From Bacillota bacterium (lineage in GTDB: Bacteria > Bacillota_I > Bacilli_A > Erysipelotrichales > Erysipelotrichaceae): a DNA stretch of 30,442 bases. The translations under genes were made by a program, and so were the position numbers. How positions within the stretch are numbered: position 1 is the first letter of the stretch; each line of letters starts with the position of its first letter. The notes beneath the pieces were generated by a model. The model had not been told where the DNA came from, searched no databases, and was given only the letters and a program-made list of their open reading frames with translations. Shown one piece after another: positions 1 through 7,669 of this stretch. The stretch spans positions 1 to 30,442 of the forward strand of contig JAEZBR010000072.1 in assembly GCA_023426935.1 (NCBI GenBank), read 5' to 3'.

Positions 1-47
1 ATCTTAAGCAGTTTGTCGATGTTCTTCTAAAATTTAACCTCAGATAG
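1..47 (+). CDS. 3' end of an upstream plus-strand gene (partial)
   Basis: The third frame is open from the window edge to a TAG at 45-47 and encodes LKQFVDVLLKFNLR, which reads like an amphipathic C-terminal helix. It is followed immediately by a rho-independent terminator in the same direction, so a plus-strand gene very probably ends here. A second frame also stops nearby (TAA at 28-30), so the frame choice is uncertain. Too little is visible to name a product. Confidence 0.4.
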   Translation, partial: LKQFVDVLLKFNLR

Positions 48-86
48 AAAACAACTTATGGTGATTACCCGTAAGTTGTTTTTTCC
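48..86 (+). terminator. Rho-independent terminator, possibly bidirectional
   Basis: AACAACTTA pairs with TAAGTTGTT across a short G/C-closed loop and is followed by TTTTTT on the plus strand. On the minus strand the hairpin is followed by a shorter T-rich stretch, so it may also end the DHHW operon arriving from the right. Confidence 0.8.
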
Positions 87-110
87 TTGTATTTAAACAC
101 CTTTTATTCT

Positions 111-1214
111 TCATGCGTAATTACTACACTTAAGCTGTGCAGTCGAGTTTAGTAAGAGAGAACTGTAGATAACTAAGACATCTTTGTTCGTAAAATCGAT
201 ATAGTCTGTTAAGAGATCACTGGACATATATCTTAAATCAACTAAGGTTATCGACTTATAGCCTTCAATCAATAATGGTGCTAAAGAGCTAGTATAGGAA
301 TCCCTAAAGATAACTAATTCTTTGCCCGAAGTATCATTCGGATTCTCAATCGTAATCAAGGGACTGGCACCAGACAAATAGATATCGTAACGATCTAAAC
401 TATCATAAGCCTCATAATCATAAACGGTCGTTACTTCCGGCTTTTGAAGGTTAGTTACTTTTGCGCTCTCAATTGTTTCACTGGTTAGATAAAATAACAG
501 TTCCGGTTCCATCTTGATTCCCAATTGCCCATAATAAACGCCATAGAAAGAAGCCAAAGAATTAACGGTATAATTCTCACTGCTCATAAAGCCCATTTTT
601 TCGCTTAAATATTTGACTAGCGGTAATAATTTTTCTTGGCGCCAATGGGTATCGGTCCGATAGTAACTTTCTTTATCAAGTAAGGGGAACAAATCTAGAT
701 ATTCAGCTTCAGTCACTGCATCCTTAAATATTTTGGCGATCTTTTGACTGTCGGCTTTAAGGTGTGCCGAATCTTCGTAATACTCCTTACTAGGAATTAC
801 ACTGACATAATAATTATTAATCTTGCCCTTAAGATATTTTTCGTAGATTTCATTCGTCTTGGTTGCAAATTTAATAACTCGTTCTTCATTCAACTGATAA
901 TCAAGCTTGTAAATATACCCGTCATTTAAATATAATCCGGCTGCATCTGACTGCTTGAATAGATTTAATCTCGATAATGAAGCTAGGGTACGGAAACTAT
1001 CGCGGGCCGGAAATTGATCACTGACATACTCCGAAAAATCCTCGGTATAAGTTCCCTCGAAGAAACTATCCCAAGTAAAGGTTGGAAAAGAAGCTAACTT
1101 TCTTCGCTCGGTTAAGGAAAGTTCTTTATCCGGTTGAATAATCCCATAAATTCCAAGTGCAAGGATAATCAGAGAAAAGAGACCGATAGTTAAATATTGA
1201 CTGATTTTTTTCAT
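111..1214 (-). CDS. DHHW family protein (AlgX/AlgJ-like O-acetylation partner)
   Basis: A 367-residue protein with one N-terminal membrane anchor (about residues 8-27) and an extracytoplasmic SGNH-like body. Residues 187-191 (TDTHW) match the DHHW-family signature and residues near 303 (FRDSYTSS) fit the nucleophile-type block of this family. Family members act outside the membrane with an MBOAT acyltransferase to O-acylate an exported glycopolymer. The MBOAT gene lies directly upstream, with the two reading frames meeting at 1214, so they are translationally coupled. The acyl group and target polymer cannot be read from the sequence. Confidence 0.85.
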   Translation of the reverse strand: MKKISQYLTIGLFSLIILALGIYGIIQPDKELSLTERRKLASFPTFTWDSFFEGTYTEDFSEYVSDQFPARDSFRTLASLSRLNLFKQSDAAGLYLNDGYIYKLDYQLNEERVIKFATKTNEIYEKYLKGKINNYYVSVIPSKEYYEDSAHLKADSQKIAKIFKDAVTEAEYLDLFPLLDKESYYRTDTHWRQEKLLPLVKYLSEKMGFMSSENYTVNSLASFYGVYYGQLGIKMEPELLFYLTSETIESAKVTNLQKPEVTTVYDYEAYDSLDRYDIYLSGASPLITIENPNDTSGKELVIFRDSYTSSLAPLLIEGYKSITLVDLRYMSSDLLTDYIDFTNKDVLVIYSSLLLNSTAQLKCSNYA

Positions 1215-2593
1215 TAGAAGCGGAAGTATAAGAACGGATTAAAAGTTCCGTCAATCAGGTAGGCGGTAACTAGCAACAGTACCACCACCATGATAATCGG
1301 CTGTCCGATCTCAATCACTCCCTGTCCTCCTTTCTGCGAATCCAATTTCATTACGATATTTTTTAACAAGGGACTAGCCCCGATAAACGCTATAATTACA
1401 ATAACCACGTAACTTCGCAAATAATATAAAGTTTCGGAATTGATGAAGGTTCCGGCGCTGAACATTAGCTTAAGCTGACTCAAAGCCAAATTAAAATCAG
1501 TGTTTTCGAATAAACGGAAACTGATCACGACTAAGACAAAGGTTACAAACCAAGTTAAACATTTCGGCAATTTATCAAGGTAGGTTTTTAGTTGTTTCTC
1601 CAAGATTAAAAAGATCGCAAAGAATAATCCCCATAGAACAAAGTTCCAATGGGCACCATGCCATAAGCCCGTCAATAACCAGACCACTAAAATATTTCTC
1701 AACCATTTCAGTTTGCTTACCCGATTACCGCCTAAGGGAATATAAACATAGTCGCGGAACCAATTCCCTAGAGAGATATGCCAGCGCCGCCAGAAATCCG
1801 TTATACTTGACGCGAATAACGGATAGTTAAAGTTTTCCAAGAACTCAAAGCCTAACATCTTACCTAGACCGATTGCCATGTCGCTATATCCCGAGAAATC
1901 AAAGTAAAGTTGCAGCGTATAAGCGATAGCCTCTAACCAAGCGGAAGTAAAAGTTGGCGAAACAATTTTTAATTGTGTTACCAATTCACCTAAGACATTC
2001 GCGATCAAAACTTTTTTTCCTAATCCAATCACAAATCTAAAAATCCCCGATGAAAGCTTTTCTCTGGTAACTGGGTGATCCTTCAATTGCGGTCGAATAT
2101 CTCCATAGCGTACAATCGGTCCGGCAATCAATTGCGGAAATAGCATGATATAGGTCGCATAATCGATGAGATTTTTTTGCACCACTTCCGGATTCCGATA
2201 AACATCTACCAAATAACTCAACTGTTGGAAAGTATAGAAACTGATTCCGATCGGTAAAATAACATTCATTAGTTTCAGATTCATACTCAATAACGAATTG
2301 ACCGTCGTGATTAAGAAATCCATATACTTGAAATATCCCAATAAACTAAGTGAAACAATCACCGCTATAACTAACCAGATCTTCTTTTTCTTTTTAGCGA
2401 TTAATAAACCGAATAAATAGGTTATTAACGTGGTAATTAATAATAGAAACCCATACTTAGGTTCCCCATAAAAATAGAAAATGATACCGGCGATAACCAG
2501 TACCAAATTCTTTAATTTCTTACCCACAAGAAAATACACTAAACAGGTAATGGGCAGAAAAACATAGATGAAAGCTAAATCAGAAAACAGCAT
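1214..2593 (-). CDS. MBOAT family membrane-bound O-acyltransferase (AlgI/DltB-like)
   Basis: A polytopic protein of 459 residues. Family signatures are visible: FDFSGYSDMAIGLG from residue 231, DFWRRWHISLGNWFRD from residue 266, and WHGAHWNFVLWG from residue 311, which holds the expected histidines (H312 and H315). Members move acyl groups from the cytoplasm to cell-envelope glycopolymers. It sits between a DUF4358 lipoprotein gene and a DHHW protein gene, an arrangement common in Firmicutes. It touches the downstream gene at 1214 and follows the upstream stop without a gap. The substrate is unknown, and DltB proper is unlikely because no dlt genes are present. Confidence 0.92.
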   Translation of the reverse strand: MLFSDLAFIYVFLPITCLVYFLVGKKLKNLVLVIAGIIFYFYGEPKYGFLLLITTLITYLFGLLIAKKKKKIWLVIAVIVSLSLLGYFKYMDFLITTVNSLLSMNLKLMNVILPIGISFYTFQQLSYLVDVYRNPEVVQKNLIDYATYIMLFPQLIAGPIVRYGDIRPQLKDHPVTREKLSSGIFRFVIGLGKKVLIANVLGELVTQLKIVSPTFTSAWLEAIAYTLQLYFDFSGYSDMAIGLGKMLGFEFLENFNYPLFASSITDFWRRWHISLGNWFRDYVYIPLGGNRVSKLKWLRNILVVWLLTGLWHGAHWNFVLWGLFFAIFLILEKQLKTYLDKLPKCLTWFVTFVLVVISFRLFENTDFNLALSQLKLMFSAGTFINSETLYYLRSYVVIVIIAFIGASPLLKNIVMKLDSQKGGQGVIEIGQPIIMVVVLLLVTAYLIDGTFNPFLYFRF

Positions 2594-3079
2594 TTATTTT
2601 GCCAAGGCTTCAAACGCACTGATATACTTCTCGGCGTTCTCCGCCATTACCAAGAACACAATATTTCCAACTGCCGAAGTTTTTACCTGAGATTCATCGA
2701 CAGAAACACAGATCCATTTGTTAGGATTAACGGTTTTCAATAATGATTCCTTTAACTTATTCGCCGCATCGCTGTCTTTCGCTTTGATTAAAACCAACGA
2801 GAAAGCTTGGGCATTGATCAACGGTTCGGCACTGAAAGCTTCTTCATACTCAATATCCGTAGTCCCAAAGAAGTATTCTTTCTGATCATCCGGAACCTCT
2901 GCCTTATTAAGTCTTCCTAAAACATATTCTTTCGTCTCTTTATCCACATCGACGGTGTCAATAATCTGATCCATGATGGATGAGAGAGAGCCGTCTAAAC
3001 TTCCGGTATTCTTTTTACTGCATCCTACACTACCTAATACTAATAATCCAACTAGTAAACTAACAATTAACTTTTTCAT
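2594..3079 (-). CDS. DUF4358-type lipoprotein of the acyltransferase cassette
   Basis: 161 residues from the ATG at 3079, which has AAGGAG just upstream. A longer frame reaching 3109 lacks such a site. The N-terminus is a lipoprotein signal peptide with lipobox GSVGC. The mature part has no catalytic motif that I recognise. In composition and position it matches DUF4358 proteins, which commonly accompany MBOAT and DHHW genes in Firmicutes. It is the first gene of the three-gene unit. It is inferred to be an envelope accessory factor of polymer acylation; no biochemical role is known to me. Confidence 0.75.
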   Translation of the reverse strand: MKKLIVSLLVGLLVLGSVGCSKKNTGSLDGSLSSIMDQIIDTVDVDKETKEYVLGRLNKAEVPDDQKEYFFGTTDIEYEEAFSAEPLINAQAFSLVLIKAKDSDAANKLKESLLKTVNPNKWICVSVDESQVKTSAVGNIVFLVMAENAEKYISAFEALAK

Positions 3080-3329
3080 TTTGGCTCCTTTTTTAGCGTT
3101 AAGTACCAACTGCTTCCATTCGCTGTCTCTTCTAGGGAAATAACTCCACAGAAAGTAACTGTTTTTTGGGTAGCGAAGTTGTAACGATGATTCTTTTAAT
3201 CTTTAATTCGGTCATTCCTAATTCTTTTTCCATTTAATCACACGGGGTTTTAATTCCGTTCACTAGATATACTGTTTGGAAATCTAGATACCTTTGGCTT
3301 GTTCGTCATACTGCCTTAGACGATTAATT

Positions 3330-3851
3330 CTAATCGCACTGGTTATTTTTAAGTACCTTTAAAATCTCTCCGGCATAGAAACGATGATAACCACCTTCCG
3401 GATAATACTCTTCGATGACTTTCGGATCACGAATGTTCGCTAGTTCTAACGGCTGAGCCGTCATAATTTTACAAATCAGATTGTAATTGGCTTCCTTGAT
3501 AATCGGCGTATCTAAGACATAATCGATCGTCAAAGAAGTGTTAGCCAGTTTATCCGCATCTCTTCCGCTTTTTGTGCCTAAATAACTTAGATCTTTGGCA
3601 TACTTGGCATGATCAAGAAAAGAGAGCGAGTATGTCTGTTCTTTTTGCAGTAATTCCGCGGTATAACGGGAATCGCGAACAAAGATAAAAGAAGCATCAT
3701 GGCTCCATAACACTCCTAAGCCACCCCAGGAAGCGGTCATACTGTTAACTTTTTCGTCGTTTTTAGTATTGATCAGCATCCAATCATCACCAATTGCCAT
3801 AAAAGGTGATAGTTTAAATTCCGCAACGGAAATCGTTTTAAAGTTATCCAT
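3330..3851 (-). CDS. Flavin reductase-like protein (FMN-binding split barrel)
   Basis: 173 residues starting at the ATG at 3851, which lies 5 bases after a good GGAGGT. A frame starting 12 bases further upstream would overlap that ribosome site. The N-terminal half has the pattern of flavin reductase-like domains, with an N-terminal strand, then NSMTASWGGLGVLW, then FIFVRDSRYT and SLSFLD. Such proteins bind FMN and reduce flavin or use it to reduce other substrates in the cytosol. It stands alone on the minus strand; 250 bases downstream hold no recognisable gene before the acyltransferase cassette. The substrate is not predictable. Confidence 0.85.
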   Translation of the reverse strand: MDNFKTISVAEFKLSPFMAIGDDWMLINTKNDEKVNSMTASWGGLGVLWSHDASFIFVRDSRYTAELLQKEQTYSLSFLDHAKYAKDLSYLGTKSGRDADKLANTSLTIDYVLDTPIIKEANYNLICKIMTAQPLELANIRDPKVIEEYYPEGGYHRFYAGEILKVLKNNQCD

Positions 3852-3901
3852 CAGTACCTCCATCCCTATTTTAACATATATTCTCCGATGGGTTATTTCG
3901 A

Positions 3902-4951
3902 TTAACCTTCCTGATTATCGTCATTGAGATCACCTACTAATCTTTCGATTAGATCATGCATGGTAACAATACCTTTAACGCCTCCATATTCATCAATCAC
4001 AATCGCCATCGGTTGATGCGTCTCTTTCATATTTCTAAACAGAACATCCGCTTTCAAAGTCTCGGGAACATAGTATCCTAAGCGGACAGCTTTTTTCATA
4101 ACTTCTTCTTTCGTTCTTATTTTTAAACGAAAGTATTCTTTAGTATCCAAGATTCCCACGATATGCTCAATGGAACCGCTACAGATTGGATAAAGACTGA
4201 AGCGGCTGTTATTAATAATCTCTGCCCATTTTTCCAGAGGCTGATCATCTAGTAAGACAGTTAGGCTCATTCGATGGGTCACCAATTCCTGCGCACTTAG
4301 GTCGTCAAACGCAAAGACATTATGAATGAAGTCTCTTTCGGTCGGGTCGATACTACCATTTTCATTACTAGCATCAACCATCATTTGAATCTCTTCTTCG
4401 CCAACTTCTTCATCCTTGGCTTCCGGATCGATCCCGAGAATTCTCAAGATTCCGTTCGTAGATAAAGTCAAAATACTTACAAGCGGTGAAAAGACTTTCG
4501 ATATTATCGTTATTAAGCCCGAAACGCCTAAGGCTAGACTCTCCGCCTTTTTCATTGCTAAACGCTTGGGAACTAATTCGCCGAATACTAAGGTAAAATA
4601 GGATAAGACTAAGGTAATAATGATTACTGACAGCGTATTTAAAGTTTCATAAGGCAACGTAACTCCTAAGGACAGAATCCAATTAACTAACAGATCGGAA
4701 AAGTTCTCGGCAGCAAACGCACTCCCTAAGAATCCGGACAAAGTGATCGCAACTTGGATCGTGGCTAAAAAACGCGCTGGTTTACTGGTCAAAACGGCTA
4801 AGCGAAGTGCTTTCTTATTTCCTTGTTTAGCCATTAATTGCATTTTTTGATCGTTAAAGGAAATAATTGCAATTTCGGCTCCCGCAAAAACAGCATTCAA
4901 CCCAATTAGAATTACTTGGACAAAGATTAGAAGCCAACCATCACTATTCAT
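3902..4951 (-). CDS. CNNM/HlyC-CorC family membrane protein with CBS domains, short form
   Basis: 349 residues from the ATG at 4951, preceded by AAGGAG at 9 bases. The open frame continues to 5014, but a -10 element at 4986-4991 lies inside that extension, so the longer start is unlikely. The N-terminal half is a DUF21 transmembrane domain (several hydrophobic segments, VFGELVPKRLAMKKAE). It is followed by a CBS pair that begins near VTHRMSLTVLLDD and ends near VIDEYGGVKGIVTMHDLIERLVGDL. Family members are implicated in magnesium, cobalt or other ion efflux. The C-terminal CorC/HlyC ligand domain, usual in proteins of 420-450 residues, is absent: the protein stops right after the CBS pair. 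Confidence 0.87.
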   Translation of the reverse strand: MNSDGWLLIFVQVILIGLNAVFAGAEIAIISFNDQKMQLMAKQGNKKALRLAVLTSKPARFLATIQVAITLSGFLGSAFAAENFSDLLVNWILSLGVTLPYETLNTLSVIIITLVLSYFTLVFGELVPKRLAMKKAESLALGVSGLITIISKVFSPLVSILTLSTNGILRILGIDPEAKDEEVGEEEIQMMVDASNENGSIDPTERDFIHNVFAFDDLSAQELVTHRMSLTVLLDDQPLEKWAEIINNSRFSLYPICSGSIEHIVGILDTKEYFRLKIRTKEEVMKKAVRLGYYVPETLKADVLFRNMKETHQPMAIVIDEYGGVKGIVTMHDLIERLVGDLNDDNQEG

Positions 4952-4985
4952 ATTACTTAATTCTCCTTGCTGCATAAGTGGAGAT

Positions 4986-5014
4986 ATAATAACGAAAATG
5001 TCAAAACGCGTCAA
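4986..5014 (-). promoter_or_regulatory. Promoter of the CBS membrane protein gene
   Basis: Reading the minus strand, TTGACG (5014-5009) and TATTAT (4991-4986) are separated by 17 bases, close to the vegetative sigma consensus. The predicted start of transcription is near 4980, which supports the downstream ATG at 4951 as the real start codon. Confidence 0.65.
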
Positions 5015-5016
5015 TA

Positions 5017-5045
5017 TTCGACGAATTCCTAGTTTTAGTTATAAT
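5017..5045 (+). promoter_or_regulatory. Promoter of the guanine deaminase-like gene
   Basis: TTCGAC (5017-5022) and a perfect TATAAT (5040-5045) are separated by 17 bases. It is arranged back to back with the minus-strand promoter, so the two divergent genes share about 50 bases of control region. Confidence 0.6.
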
Positions 5046-5068
5046 ATGTTTAACGTTAGGAGAAGCTT

Positions 5069-5524
5069 ATGAACTACATGGAAGAAGCAATCAAAGAGGC
5101 TCAAATTGGAATTCGTAATAACGAAGGCGGTCCTTTCGGTTCCGTAATCGTCAAAGACGGGAAGATAATCGGTCGGGGTCATAACCAAGTACTTGAAAAC
5201 GAGGACGCGACTTGCCATGGCGAGATGCAGGCAATCCGAGCTGCCAGTAAAGTGTTACATAGTTTCGACCTGAGCGGTTGTGTTTTATATACTACCGCTG
5301 CCCCTTGCCCCATGTGTTTAGGCGCGATCATGTGGGCTAACATCGAAAAGGTTTATTATGGTTGTACAATTGACGATACCAGTTCAATCGGGTTCCGTGA
5401 TGAAAAATTCTATGATTACTTAAAGAGTGAAGATCATCGTGAACTACCGATGATTGAGAATGAAAGAGATAAATGTTTAGAGCTTTTTAAAGAATATCGT
5501 TCGCTCAATTCGCAGAAGTATTAA
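5069..5524 (+). CDS. Nucleoside/guanine deaminase-like zinc enzyme
   Basis: 151 residues with AGGAGA ahead of the ATG. It carries the cytidine/deoxycytidylate deaminase-fold zinc site: CHGE supplies the histidine ligand and the proton-shuttling glutamate, and PCPMC supplies the two cysteines. The segment after the zinc site (YYGCTIDDTSSIGFRDEKFYDYL) resembles the Bacillus GuaD lineage more than the tRNA-modifying TadA lineage, so hydrolytic deamination of guanine or a related base is the best guess for purine salvage. A TadA role is less likely because the C-terminus does not look like TadA. Its last 20 bases overlap the convergent MATE gene. Confidence 0.82.
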   Translation: MNYMEEAIKEAQIGIRNNEGGPFGSVIVKDGKIIGRGHNQVLENEDATCHGEMQAIRAASKVLHSFDLSGCVLYTTAAPCPMCLGAIMWANIEKVYYGCTIDDTSSIGFRDEKFYDYLKSEDHRELPMIENERDKCLELFKEYRSLNSQKY

Positions 5525-6845
5525 GTTGTAAATAATTTTTCTGTGTCTTATTCATCCTTATCACAACGTAGATGCCCGTTAATAATTCACTTAACGGCAT
5601 CGCCCACCAAATAGCCTGACCGCCAAATAACCATGGCAGTAACAAGATCAGACCACCGCTCAATAATGCGCCTCGTAATAAAGAAATCATGAACGAGACG
5701 AATGGTTGTAAAGTTGATTGGAAATAGTAAGTCGCATAAACATTGAAAGGCAATAGTAAGAAAGAAAGACCATATACTCTGATTATGGTCGGAGCAATCT
5801 GTAATACCTGTTCATTAGGTGTCATGAATAGTTTAACTAAACCCGCGGGAATACTCACGACAATCAAGACCCAAATAATACTGACGATTCCGACCGTCAA
5901 TAAACTATATTTAACTAGTTGAGAAACTCGTTGGGTTTTCTTCGCTCCATAATTGATCGTCAATAAAGGCTGAGAAGCCTGTCCGATTCCGTAACCACAG
6001 CACTGAACGAAAGTACTGATATTTACGATTATTCCATAGACCGCTAAAGCGTTAGTGCCTAAATAGGTCATGATTTGTCGATTAAACAGCATGGTTAAAA
6101 ATCCCATCGCAATGTCAATAAAGAATGTCGAAAATCCCATCGTGATTATTTTTTTCGTTTTGTTTAAGATAAATGTTGGTTTCACTATTTTTAAAGTATT
6201 ATTCTTACTTCCAAAATGCGTTAACATTACCATGATCGAAACACTGGCACTGCCGACTGTTGCGATCGCCGCCCCGAAAATTCCTAACTTACAGGTAAAT
6301 ACTAAGAAATAATCGCCGAAGACATTGATCATTCCCCCGGCCATTACTGCTTTGGTTGCTAAGGAAGGAGCGTTATCATTCCTTAAGAAAGCCGCCAGCA
6401 TCTGAGTAAATAAGAAGATCGGCACGGTAAACCGTACTGGCAGTAGATATTGTTTAGCTAGAGGCATCAGCGTCTCATTTGCTCCGAATAGTTTTAATAA
6501 AGGTTCTTCATAAAGGTTTAAGCCAATCCATAACAGAATGCTGAATAAAATCGTTAGTATCAACGAAATCGTGAAGTATTCATTCTGTTTAGTTTGAAAT
6601 TCCCCTTTTCCTTTAAGATTACTGAATAAGACCGAACCTCCGATTCCGGTTAAAAGACCGAAACTGTATAAAATATTCCAAATTGGCACAATGACTGCCA
6701 TCGCTGCCGAACCTTCCGGGCCATGATACTGCCCGACCATAATCATATCGACTACTCCATAGATCGAAGCTACTAACGCACTGCCGAAAGACGCATACAG
6801 ATACTTTAAATAGATTTTCTTCAGATTCCCGTTCAATAAGTTCAT
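5505..6845 (-). CDS. MATE family multidrug/toxin efflux transporter
   Basis: 446 residues with about twelve hydrophobic segments in two homologous halves, typical of MATE antiporters (for example YGVVDMIMVGQYHGPEGSAAMA near the N-terminus and GYGIGQASQPLLTINYGAKK in the middle). MATE proteins export cationic compounds in exchange for sodium ions or protons. The ATG follows ACGGAGG at a good distance. Expression appears to be controlled by a structured leader of about 100 bases ending in an intrinsic terminator, suggesting ligand-gated transcription. The 3' end overlaps the convergent deaminase gene by 20 bases. The substrate is not visible in the protein itself. Confidence 0.92.
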   Translation of the reverse strand: MNLLNGNLKKIYLKYLYASFGSALVASIYGVVDMIMVGQYHGPEGSAAMAVIVPIWNILYSFGLLTGIGGSVLFSNLKGKGEFQTKQNEYFTISLILTILFSILLWIGLNLYEEPLLKLFGANETLMPLAKQYLLPVRFTVPIFLFTQMLAAFLRNDNAPSLATKAVMAGGMINVFGDYFLVFTCKLGIFGAAIATVGSASVSIMVMLTHFGSKNNTLKIVKPTFILNKTKKIITMGFSTFFIDIAMGFLTMLFNRQIMTYLGTNALAVYGIIVNISTFVQCCGYGIGQASQPLLTINYGAKKTQRVSQLVKYSLLTVGIVSIIWVLIVVSIPAGLVKLFMTPNEQVLQIAPTIIRVYGLSFLLLPFNVYATYYFQSTLQPFVSFMISLLRGALLSGGLILLLPWLFGGQAIWWAMPLSELLTGIYVVIRMNKTQKNYLQLNTSAN

Positions 6846-6864
6846 TTTTTACCTCCGTTAATAT

Positions 6865-6910
6865 AAAAAAAAACGAACAAGATCACAGGTATCTCAACCT
6901 GTCACCTTAT
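6865..6910 (-). terminator. Attenuator terminator in the MATE leader
   Basis: On the minus strand ACAGGT-TGAGAT-ACCTGT forms a 6-bp stem. It is extended below one mismatch by about seven more pairs, including G-U, and followed by TTCG and nine T residues (complement of 6865-6873). It lies between promoter and start codon, so it must be read through for the gene to be expressed. Confidence 0.8.
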
Positions 6911-6953
6911 CCGGTTTATCATTTCTAATGAATGACTCGCCTCCGAGTGAGCA
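6865..6953 (-). promoter_or_regulatory. Structured leader of the MATE gene, riboswitch candidate (guanidine-IV/mepA-like by context)
   Basis: Starting from a predicted transcription start near 6953, the leader RNA begins with a hairpin (ACTCG-GAGG-CGAGT, 6948-6935). It continues through a weak second hairpin (6932-6918) and an unpaired purine-rich stretch with CCGGATAAGG, and ends in a strong terminator hairpin (6910-6877). This layout of a short 5' hairpin followed by a terminator in front of a MATE gene is the known context of the guanidine-IV (mepA motif) class. I could not check the class consensus, so the assignment rests on architecture and gene context. Confidence 0.5.
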
Positions 6954-6959
6954 AGGGTT

Positions 6960-6988
6960 ACTTTAGCCGTTTGGAACGATATTGTCAA
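6960..6988 (-). promoter_or_regulatory. Promoter of the MATE gene
   Basis: On the minus strand a perfect TTGACA (6988-6983) is followed after 17 bases by TAAAGT (6965-6960). Transcription would start at about 6953, directly in front of the first leader hairpin. Confidence 0.65.
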
Positions 6989-7139
6989 TAACCAAATAGA
7001 ATAGATCTTAAATAACATCCTAAAATCCTAGGTCTGAGTTAACACTTATTTACTTAGTTTAAGTATTTGTAATTGTTGATTAATCAATAAGTTTCAATGT
7101 TCCATACATAATTCATGCATAAGGCAAGTTTTGTCCATC

Positions 7140-7163
7140 AAAAAACCCTGTATTTACAGGGCT
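7140..7163 (-). terminator. Terminator of the tRNA-Cys/tRNA-Leu unit
   Basis: On the minus strand CCCTGTA and TACAGGG form a tight hairpin followed by six T residues. It ends the two-tRNA transcript that enters from the right. Confidence 0.85.
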
Positions 7164-7174
7164 TTTATTAACAA

Positions 7175-7261
7175 TGGTGGGGATGGCGGGACTTGAACCC
7201 GCACGGTATCGCTACCAACGGATTTTAAGTCCGTTGCGTCTACCAATTACGCCACATCCCC
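7175..7261 (-). tRNA. tRNA-Leu (anticodon TAA)
   Basis: An 87-base gene with encoded CCA. The acceptor stem GGGGATG pairs with CATCCCC, with A as discriminator. The anticodon stem ACGGA/TCCGT encloses loop CTTAAAA, so the anticodon is TAA. A long variable arm between the anticodon and T arms is as expected for leucine tRNA. The T loop contains GGTTCAAGTCC. It is second in a two-tRNA transcript, 9 bases after tRNA-Cys. Confidence 0.95.
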
Positions 7262-7270
7262 AACAGGATA

Positions 7271-7344
7271 TGGAGGTTCCGGGCAGGGTCGAACTGCCGA
7301 TCGCAGAGTTGCAGTCTGCTGCCTTACCACTTGGCTACGGAACC
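7271..7344 (-). tRNA. tRNA-Cys (anticodon GCA)
   Basis: A 74-base gene with encoded CCA. The acceptor stem GGTTCCG pairs with CGGAACC, with T as discriminator. The anticodon stem GCAGA/TCTGC encloses loop CTGCAAC, so the anticodon is GCA. It is first in a two-tRNA transcript with its own strong promoter. Confidence 0.95.
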
Positions 7345-7355
7345 AATGCTTTCTG

Positions 7356-7384
7356 ATTATAGCGAATTACGATACTGTTTGCAA
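7356..7384 (-). promoter_or_regulatory. Promoter of the tRNA-Cys/tRNA-Leu unit
   Basis: On the minus strand TTGCAA (7384-7379) and a perfect TATAAT (7361-7356) are 17 bases apart. They sit 12 bases upstream of the mature tRNA-Cys 5' end. Confidence 0.75.
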
Positions 7385-7465
7385 CTCAAACACTTAAAAT
7401 AATTTAGAAATTTGGCTTAATAATTATGCTATGATTTTAATAAGATTCTATGGAGGAAACACACA

Positions 7466-7630
7466 ATGAGTCCAAATAATTCAGCAGAAACAATCGTTTG
7501 CCATCAATGTGGAAGAAGAGTTCCCAAAGACGAAAGTAGAGAAGTAGATGGCGAATACTATTGCGAAGACTGTGCCGATGAGGTAGAAGCATTTCATAAC
7601 TTTGTTGCTTATGATATAAACAAGAAATAA
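7466..7630 (+). CDS. Small zinc-finger protein of unknown function (54 aa)
   Basis: A 54-residue reading frame with GGAGG nine bases before the ATG and a strong terminator directly after the stop. Two CxxC knuckles, CHQCGRR and CEDCADE, are spaced like a treble-clef or LIM-type zinc ribbon, with VDGEYYCEDC between them. The protein is acidic and has no membrane segment or signal peptide. Small zinc ribbons of this kind are found across Firmicutes, but I know of no assigned function. It is a single-gene transcription unit divergent from the two tRNAs. Confidence 0.8.
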   Translation: MSPNNSAETIVCHQCGRRVPKDESREVDGEYYCEDCADEVEAFHNFVAYDINKK

Positions 7631-7669
7631 CTAGACCTCTATCAACTTCGATAGAGGCCTAGTTTTTTA
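7631..7669. terminator. Bidirectional terminator between the zinc-finger gene and potD
   Basis: CTAG and CCTCTATC pair with GATAGAGG and CTAG around an AACTTC loop, followed by TTTTTT on the plus strand and a T-rich stretch on the minus strand. It serves both convergent units. Confidence 0.88.

Noticed and set aside
3132..3233. A 33-codon minus-strand frame (MEKELGMTELKIKRI start) between the flavin reductase and lipoprotein genes
   Set aside because: No ribosome site, no recognisable family. I see nothing else definite in 3080-3329.
6870..6910. TPP-riboswitch-like wording (TTGAGATACC and GATC) in the MATE leader
   Set aside because: These bases belong to the terminator hairpin; the conserved GGGGTGC and CTGATCTGG-type segments in the correct order are absent.
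7174..7356. A 60-codon plus-strand frame starting MVGMAGLEPARYRYQ
   Set aside because: It is the antisense of the tRNA-Leu and tRNA-Cys genes; the peptide is a well-known spurious translation of tRNA genes.
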